Of a stretch of DNA of 64,000 nucleotides, positions 50,457 to 59,766 are shown piece by piece (position 1 is the first letter of the stretch; every line of letters starts with the position of its first letter). The stretch is from positions 5,028,501-5,092,500 of the forward strand of contig NZ_CP044543.1 in NCBI RefSeq assembly GCF_008932115.1. Reading direction: 5' to 3'. The notes under the pieces are model-generated. The model was not told the origin of the DNA and searched no databases. It was given only the letters and a program-made list of their open reading frames with translations. The stretch comes from Bradyrhizobium betae (GTDB lineage Bacteria; Pseudomonadota; Alphaproteobacteria; Rhizobiales; Xanthobacteraceae). Both the position numbers and the translations under genes were made by a program.

Positions 50457-51482
50457 ATGAAGAACACGATTGCCAGGCTCGCCGGCGCGCTGATTGCGCT
50501 GACGCTCACCACCGGATTTGCCGCGGCGCAAAGCAAGGTCACGATTGCAATCGGCGGCGGCTCCTGCCTGTGCTATCTGCCGACGGTGCTGGCCAAGCAG
50601 CTCGGCGAATACGACAAGGCCGGCCTCAATGTCGAGCTGGTGGACCTCAAGGGCGGCTCGGACGCGCTGAAGGCCGTGCTCGGCGGCAGCGCCGACGTGG
50701 TCTCCGGCTATTTCGACCATTGCGTCAATCTCGCCGCCAAGAAGCAGGAGCTTCAGGCCTTCGTGGTCTATGACCGCTATCCCGGCCTCGTGCTGGTGGT
50801 CTCGCCCGCGCACACCAGCGAAATCAAATCGATCAAGGATCTCGCTGGCAAGAAGGTCGGCGTCAGTGCGCCCGGCTCCTCGACCGATTTCTTCCTCAAG
50901 TACCAGCTGAAGAAGAACGGGCTCGATCCCGCCGGCACCGCCGTGATCGGCGTCGGCTTGGGTGCCACGGCGGTCGCCGCGATGGAGCAGGGCCAGATCG
51001 ATGCGGCCGTGATGCTCGATCCCTCGGTCACCGTGCTCCAGGGCAGCCACAAGGATTTGCGCATCCTCAGCGACACCCGCACCCAGAAGGACACGCTCGA
51101 GACGTTCGGCGGCGAATATCCGGGCGGCGCGCTGTATTCGACCGCGGCATGGGTTGCCAAGCACGAGAAGGAGACGCAGGCGCTCACTGACGCGATCCTT
51201 GCCACGCTCGCCTGGATTCACTCGCACTCGCCCGAGGAGATCATGGCGAAGATGCCGGAGGAGACGGTCGGCAAGAACAAGGATCTCTATCTCGCTGCGC
51301 TGAAGAACACGATCCCGATGTTCTCCGAGACCGGCAAGATGGACCCGAAGGGCGCGGATGCCGTGCTCGCGGTGTTCAGCGTCGGCTCGCCGGAGGTGGC
51401 CAACGCCAAGATCGACGTCAGCAAGACCTTTACCAACAAGTACGTCGAGCAGGCCAAGAAGACCACCGGGAGCGCCAAATAG
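50457..51482 (+). CDS. NitT/TauT-type ABC substrate-binding protein
   Basis: A 341-residue periplasmic protein (signal peptide residues 1-24, ...GFAAAQ) of the NMT1/SsuA-like fold: VELVDLKGGSDALKAVLGGSADVV, then DLAGKKVGVSAPGSSTDFF and GQIDAAVMLDPSV. Two Cys residues in GGGSCLCYLP lie near the expected ligand pocket. CGGAGGAAACC precedes ATG 50457. It stands apart from any permease; the orphan ATPase and permease at 44746-46349 are the natural partners (inference). Confidence 0.88.
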   Translation: MKNTIARLAGALIALTLTTGFAAAQSKVTIAIGGGSCLCYLPTVLAKQLGEYDKAGLNVELVDLKGGSDALKAVLGGSADVVSGYFDHCVNLAAKKQELQAFVVYDRYPGLVLVVSPAHTSEIKSIKDLAGKKVGVSAPGSSTDFFLKYQLKKNGLDPAGTAVIGVGLGATAVAAMEQGQIDAAVMLDPSVTVLQGSHKDLRILSDTRTQKDTLETFGGEYPGGALYSTAAWVAKHEKETQALTDAILATLAWIHSHSPEEIMAKMPEETVGKNKDLYLAALKNTIPMFSETGKMDPKGADAVLAVFSVGSPEVANAKIDVSKTFTNKYVEQAKKTTGSAK

Positions 51483-51511
51483 CCGACGCGAATGCGGGGG
51501 CAACGGGCGCC

Positions 51512-52216
51512 ATGACGTCACCTGTCATCCATCGCGTCACGACGCTTGATTTTGCGGTGCGCCCGATGGCGTGGCCGTTCGCCGAGGAGCGGCGCGCCGA
51601 GATCGCCGCGCATTTCGCCGAGAAGCAGCGCGAGCGGCCGAAGCTCTGGAACGGCCGCATCCTGCTTGGGCGTGATCCCGTGTTCAGCAGCGGGCGTTTC
51701 ACCGCGACCTATTTCGAGACGGATTTTGCGAGCTTTCTCGCCTGGCGCGATTGGGGCTTTCCCGACAAGGCGGTGTTCAACGGCTTCGGCATGGGCGCGT
51801 TGCGTGCCTCCGACGGCGCGTTCATCATGGGCGAGATGGCGCAGCACACCGCCACTGCCGGGCGGATCTATTTTCCTTCCGGCACGCCCGACCTCGATGA
51901 TGTCAGGGACGGCGTGCTCGACATTCCCGGCAGCGTCGTGCGCGAGCTCGCCGAGGAGACCGGATTGACTTCGGTCGACTACGTGGCCGAGCCTGACTGG
52001 CACTGTGTCGTCACCGGCCCGTCGATTGCAATGATGCAGGTCCTCAACCTGGATATGCCCGGCGAAGCCGCCCGTGCCCGGATCGAGACCAATCTCGCGC
52101 GCGAGGCCGAGCCCGAGCTGTCGGCCATTTATCTCGTGCGCGGGATGAGCGATCTCACGCCGACCATGCCGCGATTTGTCACGGCCTTTATCGAGCAGCA
52201 GTTCGCGTCGCGCTGA
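51512..52216 (+). CDS. NUDIX-domain hydrolase-like protein
   Basis: A 234-residue protein with a NUDIX-like fold. The region RIYFPSGTPDLDDVRDGVLD followed by SVVRELAEETGL (about residues 112-147) contains the REx2EExG core of the Nudix box. Nudix enzymes cleave nucleoside diphosphate derivatives with Mg2+. The N-terminal 100 residues are family-specific (WNGRILLGRDPVFSSGRFT). Substrate unknown. It lies 29 bases after the binding-protein gene and 94 bases before the second Liv operon. Confidence 0.78.
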   Translation: MTSPVIHRVTTLDFAVRPMAWPFAEERRAEIAAHFAEKQRERPKLWNGRILLGRDPVFSSGRFTATYFETDFASFLAWRDWGFPDKAVFNGFGMGALRASDGAFIMGEMAQHTATAGRIYFPSGTPDLDDVRDGVLDIPGSVVRELAEETGLTSVDYVAEPDWHCVVTGPSIAMMQVLNLDMPGEAARARIETNLAREAEPELSAIYLVRGMSDLTPTMPRFVTAFIEQQFASR

Positions 52217-52310
52217 CGCGCGAGGCTTGACATCGCTGCGCTCAGCCCATGTGATGGGCGAAAAGCAAAAGCAAAAAGAATGCAATGCACAATCGTCCAG
52301 GGAGGTTTTG

Positions 52311-53621
52311 ATGCGTCTGCGCATGGCTGCCCGCTTGGTACGTGGGCTGTTGGTCGCGCTTGCCGCGACGGGCTTGATGGCTTCGGCCGAGGCTCAGGAG
52401 AAGAAGATCAAGATCGGCGTTGTTTTCGACCTGACCGGGCCTCTCGCGGGCGGCGGCTCTGAGCTCGGCTATATCGGCGCAAAAATCATCCTCGACCATT
52501 TCGCCAAGACCGGCGTCGAGGGCTACAAGATCGAAGCGGTCTACGCCGACGCGCAGAGCAAGCCCGACATCGCCATCAACGAATCCGTTCGCTTGCTCGA
52601 GCAGGAGAAGGTCGACATGGTGCTCGGCTTCTTCTCTTCGGCACAATGCGTTCCGGTGGCCGCCCGCGTTGAGCAGCTCAAGAAGTTCATGTGGATGACG
52701 ACCTGCATCTCGTCGGCCGTGTTCAACGACAAGGGCTACAAATACGTCTTCCGCCCGCAGGCGAGCGGCGACCAGTTCGGCATGATGACGATGGATTTCA
52801 TCGCGCAGAACGCCAAGGCGAAGTTCGACAAGGAGCCGAAGGATCTGCGCGTCGCGATCATCCACGAGGACGGCGCCTATGGCGTCGACGTCTCCAGGGG
52901 CAACGAGGCCGGGGCGAAGAAGGCCGGCTTCAATGTCGTGATGAAGGAAGGCTATTCGGCCACCGCGCCGGATCTGTCGGCGCTGGTGACCAAGCTGAAG
53001 CGCGCAAAACCCGATGTCATTTTCCACACCGGCTACAACCCTGACATCACGCTGCTGCTGCGCCAGGCCCGCGAGCAAGGCCTCAAGTTCGGCGCGCTGA
53101 TGGGGCATGGCGCGGGCTACGGCGTTTATGAGAAGCTGAAGGAGGGCATGGGCGCTGACGCCACCTACATCTTCAACACCGACCCGATCTCGATCTGGCT
53201 CGCCAACCAGAAGACCATGGATCCGAAGCTGCCGCCGGTGATCAAGATGGTCGGCGAGGAGTTCGACAAGATCAGGCCGGGCGTCGCCATCCGCTCGGCC
53301 CATGTCGGTATCGGGGCGTCCAACACCTATGTGTTCATGGCCGACGTGCTGCCGCGCGCAATCAAGAAGTATGGCGGCGTCGATCCCGATGCGCTGCGCA
53401 AGGCTGCGCTCGACACCGACATCCCCGAAGGCGGCACCATGCTTGGCTTCGGCGTCAAATTCTACGGTGAGGGCACGCCGATGGCCGGGCAGAACGAGCG
53501 GTCATTCCCGGTCGTGATCCAGTACATCGACGACAAGTCCTCCGTGGTGTGGCCCAAGAGTCAGGCGCAGCGCGAGGCCATGCTGCCGCTGCCGAAGGGC
53601 ACCACCTACAGCAACCAGTAG
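52311..53621 (+). CDS. Liv-type ABC transporter substrate-binding protein
   Basis: A 436-residue periplasmic binding protein of the HAAT family with a Sec signal (residues 1-29, ...SAEAQE) and the start KKIKIGVVFDLTGPLAGGG. Features such as ALVTKLKRAKPDVIFHTGYNP and the C-terminal IQYIDDKSSVVWPKS are typical. GGGAGG precedes ATG 52311. It heads a complete operon with two ATPases and two permeases. Ligand unknown; amino acid or amide compounds are possible. Confidence 0.92.
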   Translation: MRLRMAARLVRGLLVALAATGLMASAEAQEKKIKIGVVFDLTGPLAGGGSELGYIGAKIILDHFAKTGVEGYKIEAVYADAQSKPDIAINESVRLLEQEKVDMVLGFFSSAQCVPVAARVEQLKKFMWMTTCISSAVFNDKGYKYVFRPQASGDQFGMMTMDFIAQNAKAKFDKEPKDLRVAIIHEDGAYGVDVSRGNEAGAKKAGFNVVMKEGYSATAPDLSALVTKLKRAKPDVIFHTGYNPDITLLLRQAREQGLKFGALMGHGAGYGVYEKLKEGMGADATYIFNTDPISIWLANQKTMDPKLPPVIKMVGEEFDKIRPGVAIRSAHVGIGASNTYVFMADVLPRAIKKYGGVDPDALRKAALDTDIPEGGTMLGFGVKFYGEGTPMAGQNERSFPVVIQYIDDKSSVVWPKSQAQREAMLPLPKGTTYSNQ

Positions 53622-53636
53622 CGGCGGAGAGCGGCG

Positions 53637-54407
53637 GTGCTGGAAGTCAGCGGGCTGGTGAAGCGCTTCGGGGGCTTCACCGCCGTCAACAGCGTGTCGT
53701 TCAAAGTCGATCAGGGCGAGATCCTCGGCCTGATCGGTCCCAACGGCTCGGGCAAGAGCACGATCTTCAACATGCTCTCCGGCACGCTGGCGCCGACCGC
53801 AGGCTCGATCCTGTTTGACGGACGTGAGATCGCAGGTCTTGCGCCGCACCGGATCATCAACAGCGGTGTCGGACGTACTTTCCAGATTCCGCGGCCGTTC
53901 CGCCGTCTGACTATCTTCGAGAATGTCGCGCTCGCCGGCTTCTACGGCCAGGGCCGCCACAGCCGCGCCAGGGCCGAGGAGGCGGCCGAACGGTCGCTGG
54001 CGATGGTGGGCCTGCCGACCGATCGCCATGCCAGCGTCGATGGGCTGGGTGCCGCCGGACTGAAGAAGCTCGAACTCGCCAAGGCGCTCGCCACAGCGCC
54101 GAAGCTGCTGCTCGCCGACGAAAGCCTCGGCGGACTCGACGAGGCCGAGATGGGGCAGGCCGCCGACATGCTGCGCAACATTCGCGACGAGCTCGGCATC
54201 ACCATCATCTGGGTCGAGCACATCATGGGCGTGCTGATGCGCGTGGTCGATCGCGTCATGGTGCTCGATCACGGCGAGAAGATCTCGGAGGGATTGCCGA
54301 GCGCGGTCGCGGGCGATCCGCGCGTGATCGAGGTCTATCTCGGCACCGATGCCGAGACCACGCAGGCCGCCGCGGCCGCAGCGCGGCGTCGCGCGGGAGT
54401 GCAGTGA
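53637..54407 (+). CDS. Liv-type ABC transporter ATPase (LivG)
   Basis: A 256-residue ATPase: Walker A GPNGSGKS, Walker B LLLADESLGGLDEAE, switch His IIWVEHIMGVL. The signature loop is degenerate, DGLGAAGLKKLELAKAL, where LSGGQ would be expected, as in the LivG at 10087. GTG 53637 is the start, 15 bases after the binding-protein stop codon. A C-terminal Ala/Arg-rich extension follows the usual end. Confidence 0.88.
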   Translation: MLEVSGLVKRFGGFTAVNSVSFKVDQGEILGLIGPNGSGKSTIFNMLSGTLAPTAGSILFDGREIAGLAPHRIINSGVGRTFQIPRPFRRLTIFENVALAGFYGQGRHSRARAEEAAERSLAMVGLPTDRHASVDGLGAAGLKKLELAKALATAPKLLLADESLGGLDEAEMGQAADMLRNIRDELGITIIWVEHIMGVLMRVVDRVMVLDHGEKISEGLPSAVAGDPRVIEVYLGTDAETTQAAAAAARRRAGVQ

Positions 54408-55111
54408 TGCTGGAGCTCCGCGGCGTCAATGCCGGCTATGGCACGTTTCAGGCGCTGTTCGACGTCAGTCTCGACGTCAGGGCAGGCGAAGCCGTCGGCG
54501 TCATCGGTCCCAATGGCGCCGGCAAGACCACCTTGATGCGTGTCATTTCCGGCCTGATCCGGCCCTCGCGCGGGTCGATCCTGATGGAGGGCGTCGACGT
54601 CGTGGCGACGCCGCCGCACAAGATCGTCAGTCTCGGCATCGCGCATGTGCCGGAGAACCGGCGGCTGTTTCCGCAGCTCTCGGTCGACGACAATCTCAAG
54701 ATGGGCGCCTTCATGAAGGAGGCGCGCGGCCACTACGCGGAGCGGCTGGACGTCGTGTTCGACCTGTTTCCGCGCCTGAAGGAGCGCCGCCACCAGATGG
54801 CCGGTACCATGTCCGGCGGCGAGCAGCAGATGTGCGCGATCGGCCGCGCGCTGATGTCCAATCCGAAACTCCTGCTGCTCGACGAGCCGTCGGCCGGACT
54901 TGCGCCGGTCGTGGTGCAGCAGGTGTTCGAACTGGTGAAGCGGATTCGCGCCAGAGGCCTCACCGTGCTGATCGTGGAGCAGAACGTGCAGCAGGTGCTG
55001 AAGGTGGTCGACCGCGCCTATCTGATCGAGGCCGGCACGATCAGGGCGTCCGGCACGTCGGCCGAGATGCTGGCGAGCGACACGGTCAAGGAAGCGTATC
55101 TCGGGGTGTGA
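54407..55111 (+). CDS. Liv-type ABC transporter ATPase (LivF)
   Basis: A 234-residue ATPase with Walker A GPNGAGKT, canonical signature MSGGEQQMCAIGRALM, Walker B LLLLDEPSAGLAPVVVQQ and switch region LIVEQNVQQVL. It complements the degenerate signature of LivG. ATG 54407 shares its first base with the livG stop (TGATG). Confidence 0.92.
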   Translation: MLELRGVNAGYGTFQALFDVSLDVRAGEAVGVIGPNGAGKTTLMRVISGLIRPSRGSILMEGVDVVATPPHKIVSLGIAHVPENRRLFPQLSVDDNLKMGAFMKEARGHYAERLDVVFDLFPRLKERRHQMAGTMSGGEQQMCAIGRALMSNPKLLLLDEPSAGLAPVVVQQVFELVKRIRARGLTVLIVEQNVQQVLKVVDRAYLIEAGTIRASGTSAEMLASDTVKEAYLGV

Positions 55112-55116
55112 GGTTC

Positions 55117-55998
55117 ATGCAGGCGATCCTGGACATATTCGACATCTACCTGCTGGAGGCCGTGATCAACGGCATCCTGCTCGGCGGGGTGCTGGCGCTG
55201 CTTGCGCTCGGACTGAACCTGATCTTCGGCGTCATCGACGTGACCTGGATCTGCTACGCCGAGCTCGTGATGATCGGCATGTACGCCATGTATTTCCTGG
55301 TGCAGTATTACGGCATCAGCTATTTCGTCGCCGCGCCACTCACGATTCTGCTGATCGCGATCCTCGGCGCGGCGCTGCACTATCTCGTGATCGCACCGCT
55401 GCTCACCGCTCCGCCGATCAACCAGCTGCTTGCGACGGGCGGCGTGCTGTTCGTGCTCCAGAGCTTTGCCACCGTCGCCTTCGGCATCGACTTTCGCAAT
55501 CTCGGCATCCGCCTGCCGGTGCTCGCCTTCGGCGAGATGAATTTCAGTTACGCGCGGCTGTTGTCGTTCCTGGCGGCGCTGGTCGGCATGGTCGCCGTCT
55601 ACCTGTTCATGACGCGCACCTTCACCGGCACCGCGATCCGCGCCATCTCGCAGGACCGGCAGATCATGGCGCTGATGGGCGTCGACACCAGGCGCATCTA
55701 TCTCATCACCTCCGCGATCGGCGGTGGGCTGGCCGGGCTCGCCGCCTGCCTGCTCGTGCTGCAATACGACGTGCATCCCTTCGTCGGCCTGTCGTTCGGA
55801 CCGATCACCTTCCTGATCTGCGTGCTCGGGGGCTTGGGCAATTTCATCGGCGGCTTCATCGCCGCCTTCGTCTTTGCCGAGATCATCTCGCTCGGCGGCC
55901 TGTTCTCCGATCTCGAATGGGGCTATGTGCTGGCCTTCGCCTTCTTCATCGTCATGATGTTCATCCGGCCCGCGGGCCTGCTTGCGAGGCGGCGATGA
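55117..55998 (+). CDS. Liv-type ABC transporter permease (LivH)
   Basis: A 293-residue inner-membrane permease with about eight helices; hallmarks are INGILLGGVLALLALGLNLI near the N-terminus, the cytoplasmic coupling segment TAIRAISQDRQIMALMGVD and VLGGLGNFIGGFIAAF. Intact, in contrast to the livH at 8242. Overlaps livM by 4 bases. Confidence 0.92.
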   Translation: MQAILDIFDIYLLEAVINGILLGGVLALLALGLNLIFGVIDVTWICYAELVMIGMYAMYFLVQYYGISYFVAAPLTILLIAILGAALHYLVIAPLLTAPPINQLLATGGVLFVLQSFATVAFGIDFRNLGIRLPVLAFGEMNFSYARLLSFLAALVGMVAVYLFMTRTFTGTAIRAISQDRQIMALMGVDTRRIYLITSAIGGGLAGLAACLLVLQYDVHPFVGLSFGPITFLICVLGGLGNFIGGFIAAFVFAEIISLGGLFSDLEWGYVLAFAFFIVMMFIRPAGLLARRR

Positions 55999-57014
55999 AG
56001 GGGCAGGGGCGGCTTGCAGCTTGGGCGGTGGGGCTGGCGGCGCTGGTTGCGCTGCCGTTCGTCTACCGCGATCCCTATCATCTGCACATGCTGGTGCTGA
56101 TCCTGATCTGGTCGTTCGCCTATACGTCGTGGTCGATGATGGGGCGGTTCGGCCTGGTCTCGCTCGGCCATGGCGGCTTCATGGGGATCGGCGCCTACGT
56201 CACCGCGCTGCTGTGGAATCATCTCGGCTGGTCGCCCTGGATCGGCATTCCCATCGGCATGGTCGCGGCCGGCGTGCTGGCGCTGATCGTCGGTTATCCC
56301 TGCTTCCGCTTTCGCATCACCGGGCATTATTTCGTGCTGGTGACGCTGGCGCTGTCCGGCATCGTGCTCCAGGTCATCACGGCGACGCGCGACTACACGG
56401 GCGGCTCGCTCGGCTATACGCCGAACCGCGCCTCGGGGAACAAGCTGCTGGCGCTGCAATTCGACGACAAGATCACCTGGTACCTGATCGCGCTCGGGGT
56501 CTGGCTGCTTGGCATCGTGGTCTGGCACTGGGTCGATCGCAGCATGGCGCGCTACGCGCTGGAGGCGATCTCGGAGGACGAGGACGCCGCGGCCGCCGCT
56601 GGCGTCGATGTCACGGCGGAGAAGCTGAAGATCACGCTGCTCAGCGCGGTGATGACGGCGCTGGCGGGCGCGGTCTATTGCCAGTACCAGATGTTCATCA
56701 CGCCCGACACGGTCAGCGGGATCGCGGTGTCGCTCCAGATGGTGTTCGCTGCGATCGTCGGCGGCCTGTTCGTGTCGCTCGGCCCGACCTTCGGCGCCGT
56801 CATCACCATCCTGCTGGCGGAAACCCTGCGGATCGGCTTCGGCACCAGGGCGGTCGGCTGGGACAACCTCGTCTACGGCGTGCTGCTGGTCCTTTTCATC
56901 ATATTCCTTCCCAAGGGTATCCTTGGTAGCTTGCTCGACCGACTGAAGCCGCAACGCAAGGTGCCCCGCACTCATGAGCAAGAAGCCGTCCAAATCGCTC
57001 GCCCAGGAACTTGA
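55995..57014 (+). CDS. Liv-type ABC transporter permease (LivM)
   Basis: A 339-residue permease with ten or so helices and the motif GRFGLVSLGHGGFMGIGAYV (about residues 48-67); coupling region RYALEAISEDEDAAAAAGVD. The last 14 codons overlap the start of ppk2 by 41 bases in another frame, so the C-terminal tail (KVPRTHEQEAVQIARPGT) is constrained by, or created by, that overlap. Confidence 0.92.
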   Translation: MKGQGRLAAWAVGLAALVALPFVYRDPYHLHMLVLILIWSFAYTSWSMMGRFGLVSLGHGGFMGIGAYVTALLWNHLGWSPWIGIPIGMVAAGVLALIVGYPCFRFRITGHYFVLVTLALSGIVLQVITATRDYTGGSLGYTPNRASGNKLLALQFDDKITWYLIALGVWLLGIVVWHWVDRSMARYALEAISEDEDAAAAAGVDVTAEKLKITLLSAVMTALAGAVYCQYQMFITPDTVSGIAVSLQMVFAAIVGGLFVSLGPTFGAVITILLAETLRIGFGTRAVGWDNLVYGVLLVLFIIFLPKGILGSLLDRLKPQRKVPRTHEQEAVQIARPGT

Positions 57015-57897
57015 CCGCTACATCACGCCGTTCCGCTACGATGGATCCGGCAAGTTCCACCTGAAAGAGCACAAGACCAATGCGAAGGGCGACCTCGACA
57101 AGGAGAAGGCGCAGGACATACTCGACGCCAACAAGGGATGCCTCGCCGATTTCCAGGAGAAACTCTATGCCCAGGACCGCTGGTCGCTGCTGCTGATCTT
57201 CCAGGGCATGGATGCCGCCGGCAAGGACAGCGCCATCAAGGCGATCTTCGATGGCATCAATCCGCAAGGCTGCGACGTCCATGCGTTCAAGCAGCCGACC
57301 AGCCACGAGCTCGATCATGACTTTCTCTGGCGTCACGTGGTTGCGCTGCCCGCGCGCGGCCATATCGGCATCTTCAATCGCTCGCACTATGAGGAATGCC
57401 TGGTCACGCGCGTGCATCCGGACATCCTTGCCAAGGAGCAGCTGCCGCCCAAGCTCATCACCAAGAACATCTGGCGGGAGCGATTCGAGGACATCACGGC
57501 TTTCGAGCGTTACCTGGCGCGCAACGGGACCATCGTCCTGAAGTTCTTCCTCAACGTCTCCAGGGAGGAACAGCGGCGGCGCTTTCTCGAACGGCTGGAG
57601 GTTCCTGCCAAGCAATGGAAGTTCTCCATGGGCGACATCAAGGAGCGCGCGCTGTGGCCGCGCTACCAGGCGGTCTATCAGGACATCGTCCGCCACACCG
57701 CGACGTCCCATGCGCCCTGGTATGTCGTGCCCGCCGATCACAAATGGTTCGCGCGTGTGGTGATCGGCTCTGCGATCGTCGCGGCGCTCGACAAGCTCGA
57801 CCTGCGCTTCCCCCGCGCCGACAAGTCCTCGCTGGAAGAGTTCAAGGAAATCCGCAAGGCGCTGGAAAAGGAGGAGGGGACGAAGCGGGCAAAATGA
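56974..57897 (+). CDS. ppk2: Polyphosphate kinase 2 family protein
   Basis: A 307-residue PPK2-fold kinase that transfers phosphate between polyphosphate and nucleotides. Walker A GMDAAGKDS at residues 78-86, Walker B region HIGIFNRSHYEECLVTRVHP, and lid residues in FFLNVSREEQRRRF. It is a single-domain enzyme of the class I type (NDP phosphorylation) by length, though class cannot be fixed by eye. Starts 41 bases inside livM, an unusual coupling of nutrient uptake with polyphosphate metabolism. Confidence 0.9.
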   Translation: MSKKPSKSLAQELDRYITPFRYDGSGKFHLKEHKTNAKGDLDKEKAQDILDANKGCLADFQEKLYAQDRWSLLLIFQGMDAAGKDSAIKAIFDGINPQGCDVHAFKQPTSHELDHDFLWRHVVALPARGHIGIFNRSHYEECLVTRVHPDILAKEQLPPKLITKNIWRERFEDITAFERYLARNGTIVLKFFLNVSREEQRRRFLERLEVPAKQWKFSMGDIKERALWPRYQAVYQDIVRHTATSHAPWYVVPADHKWFARVVIGSAIVAALDKLDLRFPRADKSSLEEFKEIRKALEKEEGTKRAK

Positions 57898-57906
57898 ACA
57901 AAAGCG

Positions 57907-58033
57907 AAAACAACCCCATGCACAGTAGCCGGTGATAATGAAATCAAGGGCTTGGCTGCTATCGCGGACGGAATTTCGGATTTTTGAAATTCTGTTTGAC
58001 TCGTCGGGCAAAACAGGGGTATGGTGCCATCAT
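57907..58033. repeat. Dispersed two-block repeat (block B 57907-57928, block A 57998-58033)
   Basis: Block B (AAAACAACCCCATGCACAGT then AG) is the exact reverse complement of 14501-14522. Block A (GACTCGTCGGGCAAAACAGG then GGTATGGTGCCATCAT) matches the reverse complement of 14308-14347 with few changes. It starts 10 bases after the ppk2 stop codon. See the copy at 14308-14522. Confidence 0.7.
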
Positions 58034-58072
58034 CGACTGGTGGCCCTCAGGAGCGGCCAGGTCTCGAATCCC

Positions 58073-58160
58073 GTAGGGTGGGCAAAGGCGCGTTAGCGCC
58101 GTGCCCACCGCTTTTCCGGGGATGAGATTGGTGGGCACGCTTTCGTTTTGCCCACCCTAC
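58073..58160. repeat. Inverted repeat with GTAGGGTGGGC arms
   Basis: Left arm from 58073 (GTAGGGTGGGCAAAGGCG, running to 58110) and right arm 58130-58160 (ending TTTTGCCCACCCTAC) are imperfect reverse complements. Same family as 2962-3048. It separates ppk2 from the converging MBL gene. Confidence 0.8.
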
Positions 58161-58181
58161 GACTTCAGCGCAAGCCGACCC

Positions 58182-59072
58182 TCAGTATCCGCGGCCCCAC
58201 CAGTAGCAGAAGCGCTCGACATTGGCGGGAAGGCTGGCCTCGTAGTTCGCCCACTTTTCGTATTTCGGCAGCTTCACTTCCTTCATCGCGGTGTCGAAGC
58301 ACTTGCCGGCATCGGCCGCCTTCTTCACCTCGGTGGAGAGTTCCTCCATGTAGGCGATGTCGTCCTCGATGTCCTTCTTGGTGCCGAAGCGGCCGCCGGC
58401 ATAGGGATGGCCGGGGATCATCCGCTCCCAGTCGAGCGAGGCGAGCTTCTTCAGCGAGGCGATGTATTCCAGCGGCGAGGCGTTGTCGGGGATGTTGCGG
58501 AACTGCACGGATTCGATCGGCGCGAAGTCGACGACGAAGACGATCTTCTCCTTCGGCAGCCGCATCACCAGCGAATTGTCGGAATGGTTGCGGCCGACAT
58601 AGTTCAGCTCCAGCGTGGTGCCGCCGAGCGTGATGGCCTTCTTGTCGTCGACCACCTGGTCCGGCATCACGACGTCGGCCAGCAGCGAATTCTGCTTCTT
58701 CAATTCGAGCAGGCGTTCCTTGGTCCGCCGGTGGGCGACGAAGGTCGCGCCGAGATCCTTGAACGGCTGGCCGCCGGCGATGTGGTCGTAATGATGATGG
58801 CTGTAGATCACGTATTTGATCGGCTTGTCGGTGACGGCCTTGATCGCGTCGATATAGGGCTTGGCGGGACGCAAATACGAGATCGGATCGGTCGCGATCA
58901 CGCCCTGCGGCGTCACGACGAACATCGACTGGTGGCCGCCATAGCGGAAGACGTAGACGTTCTCGGTGCCGTCGACCTTCCTGGTCGAGGTTTGCGGCGG
59001 GGTTTGTGCCGCGGCGGATCCAAGTCCGGCGACGAGCGCGGCGAGCGTAGCGAGGCAAATGGATTTCTTCAT
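58182..59072 (-). CDS. Exported metallo-beta-lactamase-fold hydrolase
   Basis: A 296-residue protein with a signal peptide (residues 1-23, cleavage after SAAAQ) and an MBL fold. The zinc motif HHHYDH lies in YVIYSHHHYDHIAGGQPF; further ligands are in NYVGRNHSDNSLVM, VVDFAP and MIPGHPYAGG. The family includes lactonases, glyoxalase II-like thioesterases and quinoprotein-associated hydrolases; substrate unknown. It ends with an aromatic RFCYWWGRGY tail. Confidence 0.85.
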   Translation of the reverse strand: MKKSICLATLAALVAGLGSAAAQTPPQTSTRKVDGTENVYVFRYGGHQSMFVVTPQGVIATDPISYLRPAKPYIDAIKAVTDKPIKYVIYSHHHYDHIAGGQPFKDLGATFVAHRRTKERLLELKKQNSLLADVVMPDQVVDDKKAITLGGTTLELNYVGRNHSDNSLVMRLPKEKIVFVVDFAPIESVQFRNIPDNASPLEYIASLKKLASLDWERMIPGHPYAGGRFGTKKDIEDDIAYMEELSTEVKKAADAGKCFDTAMKEVKLPKYEKWANYEASLPANVERFCYWWGRGY

Positions 59073-59766
59073 GTCTGGCTTTCTGGAAAAGATCGAGAGC
59101 GGGAGAGGCGGATATCCTTGCCATCACAAACGCTGCCGGGAAGAGTTTATTCCGCTGCATTGAGTTGCAGGGCGCGTCGCGGCGGGATAATTCATGCTGC
59201 TGTGCGTAGCCACGGAGGACTCGTGCATCCAAATGTGATCCCTGAGGCGTCGATCCCGCTTGACAGTTTTGTGTCACAGGAGGACCATCAGCTTGGTCGC
59301 GAATACGCGACGCGCAACGTCCACATCCAGAGCAAGGGGAGGTCTATGACTCCACCTCCGCAAATCCAGCCGCGTTGAGTGCGATGGAGCTCGTTCGGAC
59401 TATCGCATAGCGGCAGAAACCGCGAACGGCACGCCGGGTAAAGGTCTAGTGGGCTGCATCAGTGTGGCATAGCCCCTACCTGCCCGGCGCTGTGCGTTTT
59501 GCTGCCCGCTGATCGCGTCGGGCGCCCTGACGGACCCGCCGCGTATGTCCTGATATCCGCTTCTCTCCTCCTCCTCACCGTCATTCCGGGGCCGAGCCCC
59601 GGAATGACGCGAGAGATTCTTGCGCGCGCCGCATTTCAACACGCGGGCATCGTCGCCGAAGCTATGGTTCCCGATCCTGCGGTGCGGCAAATGCCAAGAG
59701 ATGGTCGCCTCAGCAGCAAACTTCCGACACAGGGCGCGGGCGAATAGCGTCCATCCGACATGACGC
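59073..59766. other. Intergenic region, no supported gene
   Basis: About 690 bases between divergent genes. It contains a perfect palindrome at 59579-59609 and frames in both directions that lack ribosome-binding sites. A minus-strand frame (59400-59768) spans the palindrome and is not credible as a gene; it could be remnant sequence. Promoters for the MBL gene and the MscS gene should be near its two ends. Confidence 0.5.
59579..59609. repeat. Perfect 14-bp inverted repeat
   Basis: CGTCATTCCGGGGC (59579-59592), loop CGA, GCCCCGGAATGACG (59596-59609). The same CGTCATTCCGGGGC core forms the arms at 63301-63345 and is related to the ends of the element at 30879-31001, so it is a dispersed REP-like sequence. 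Confidence 0.85.
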
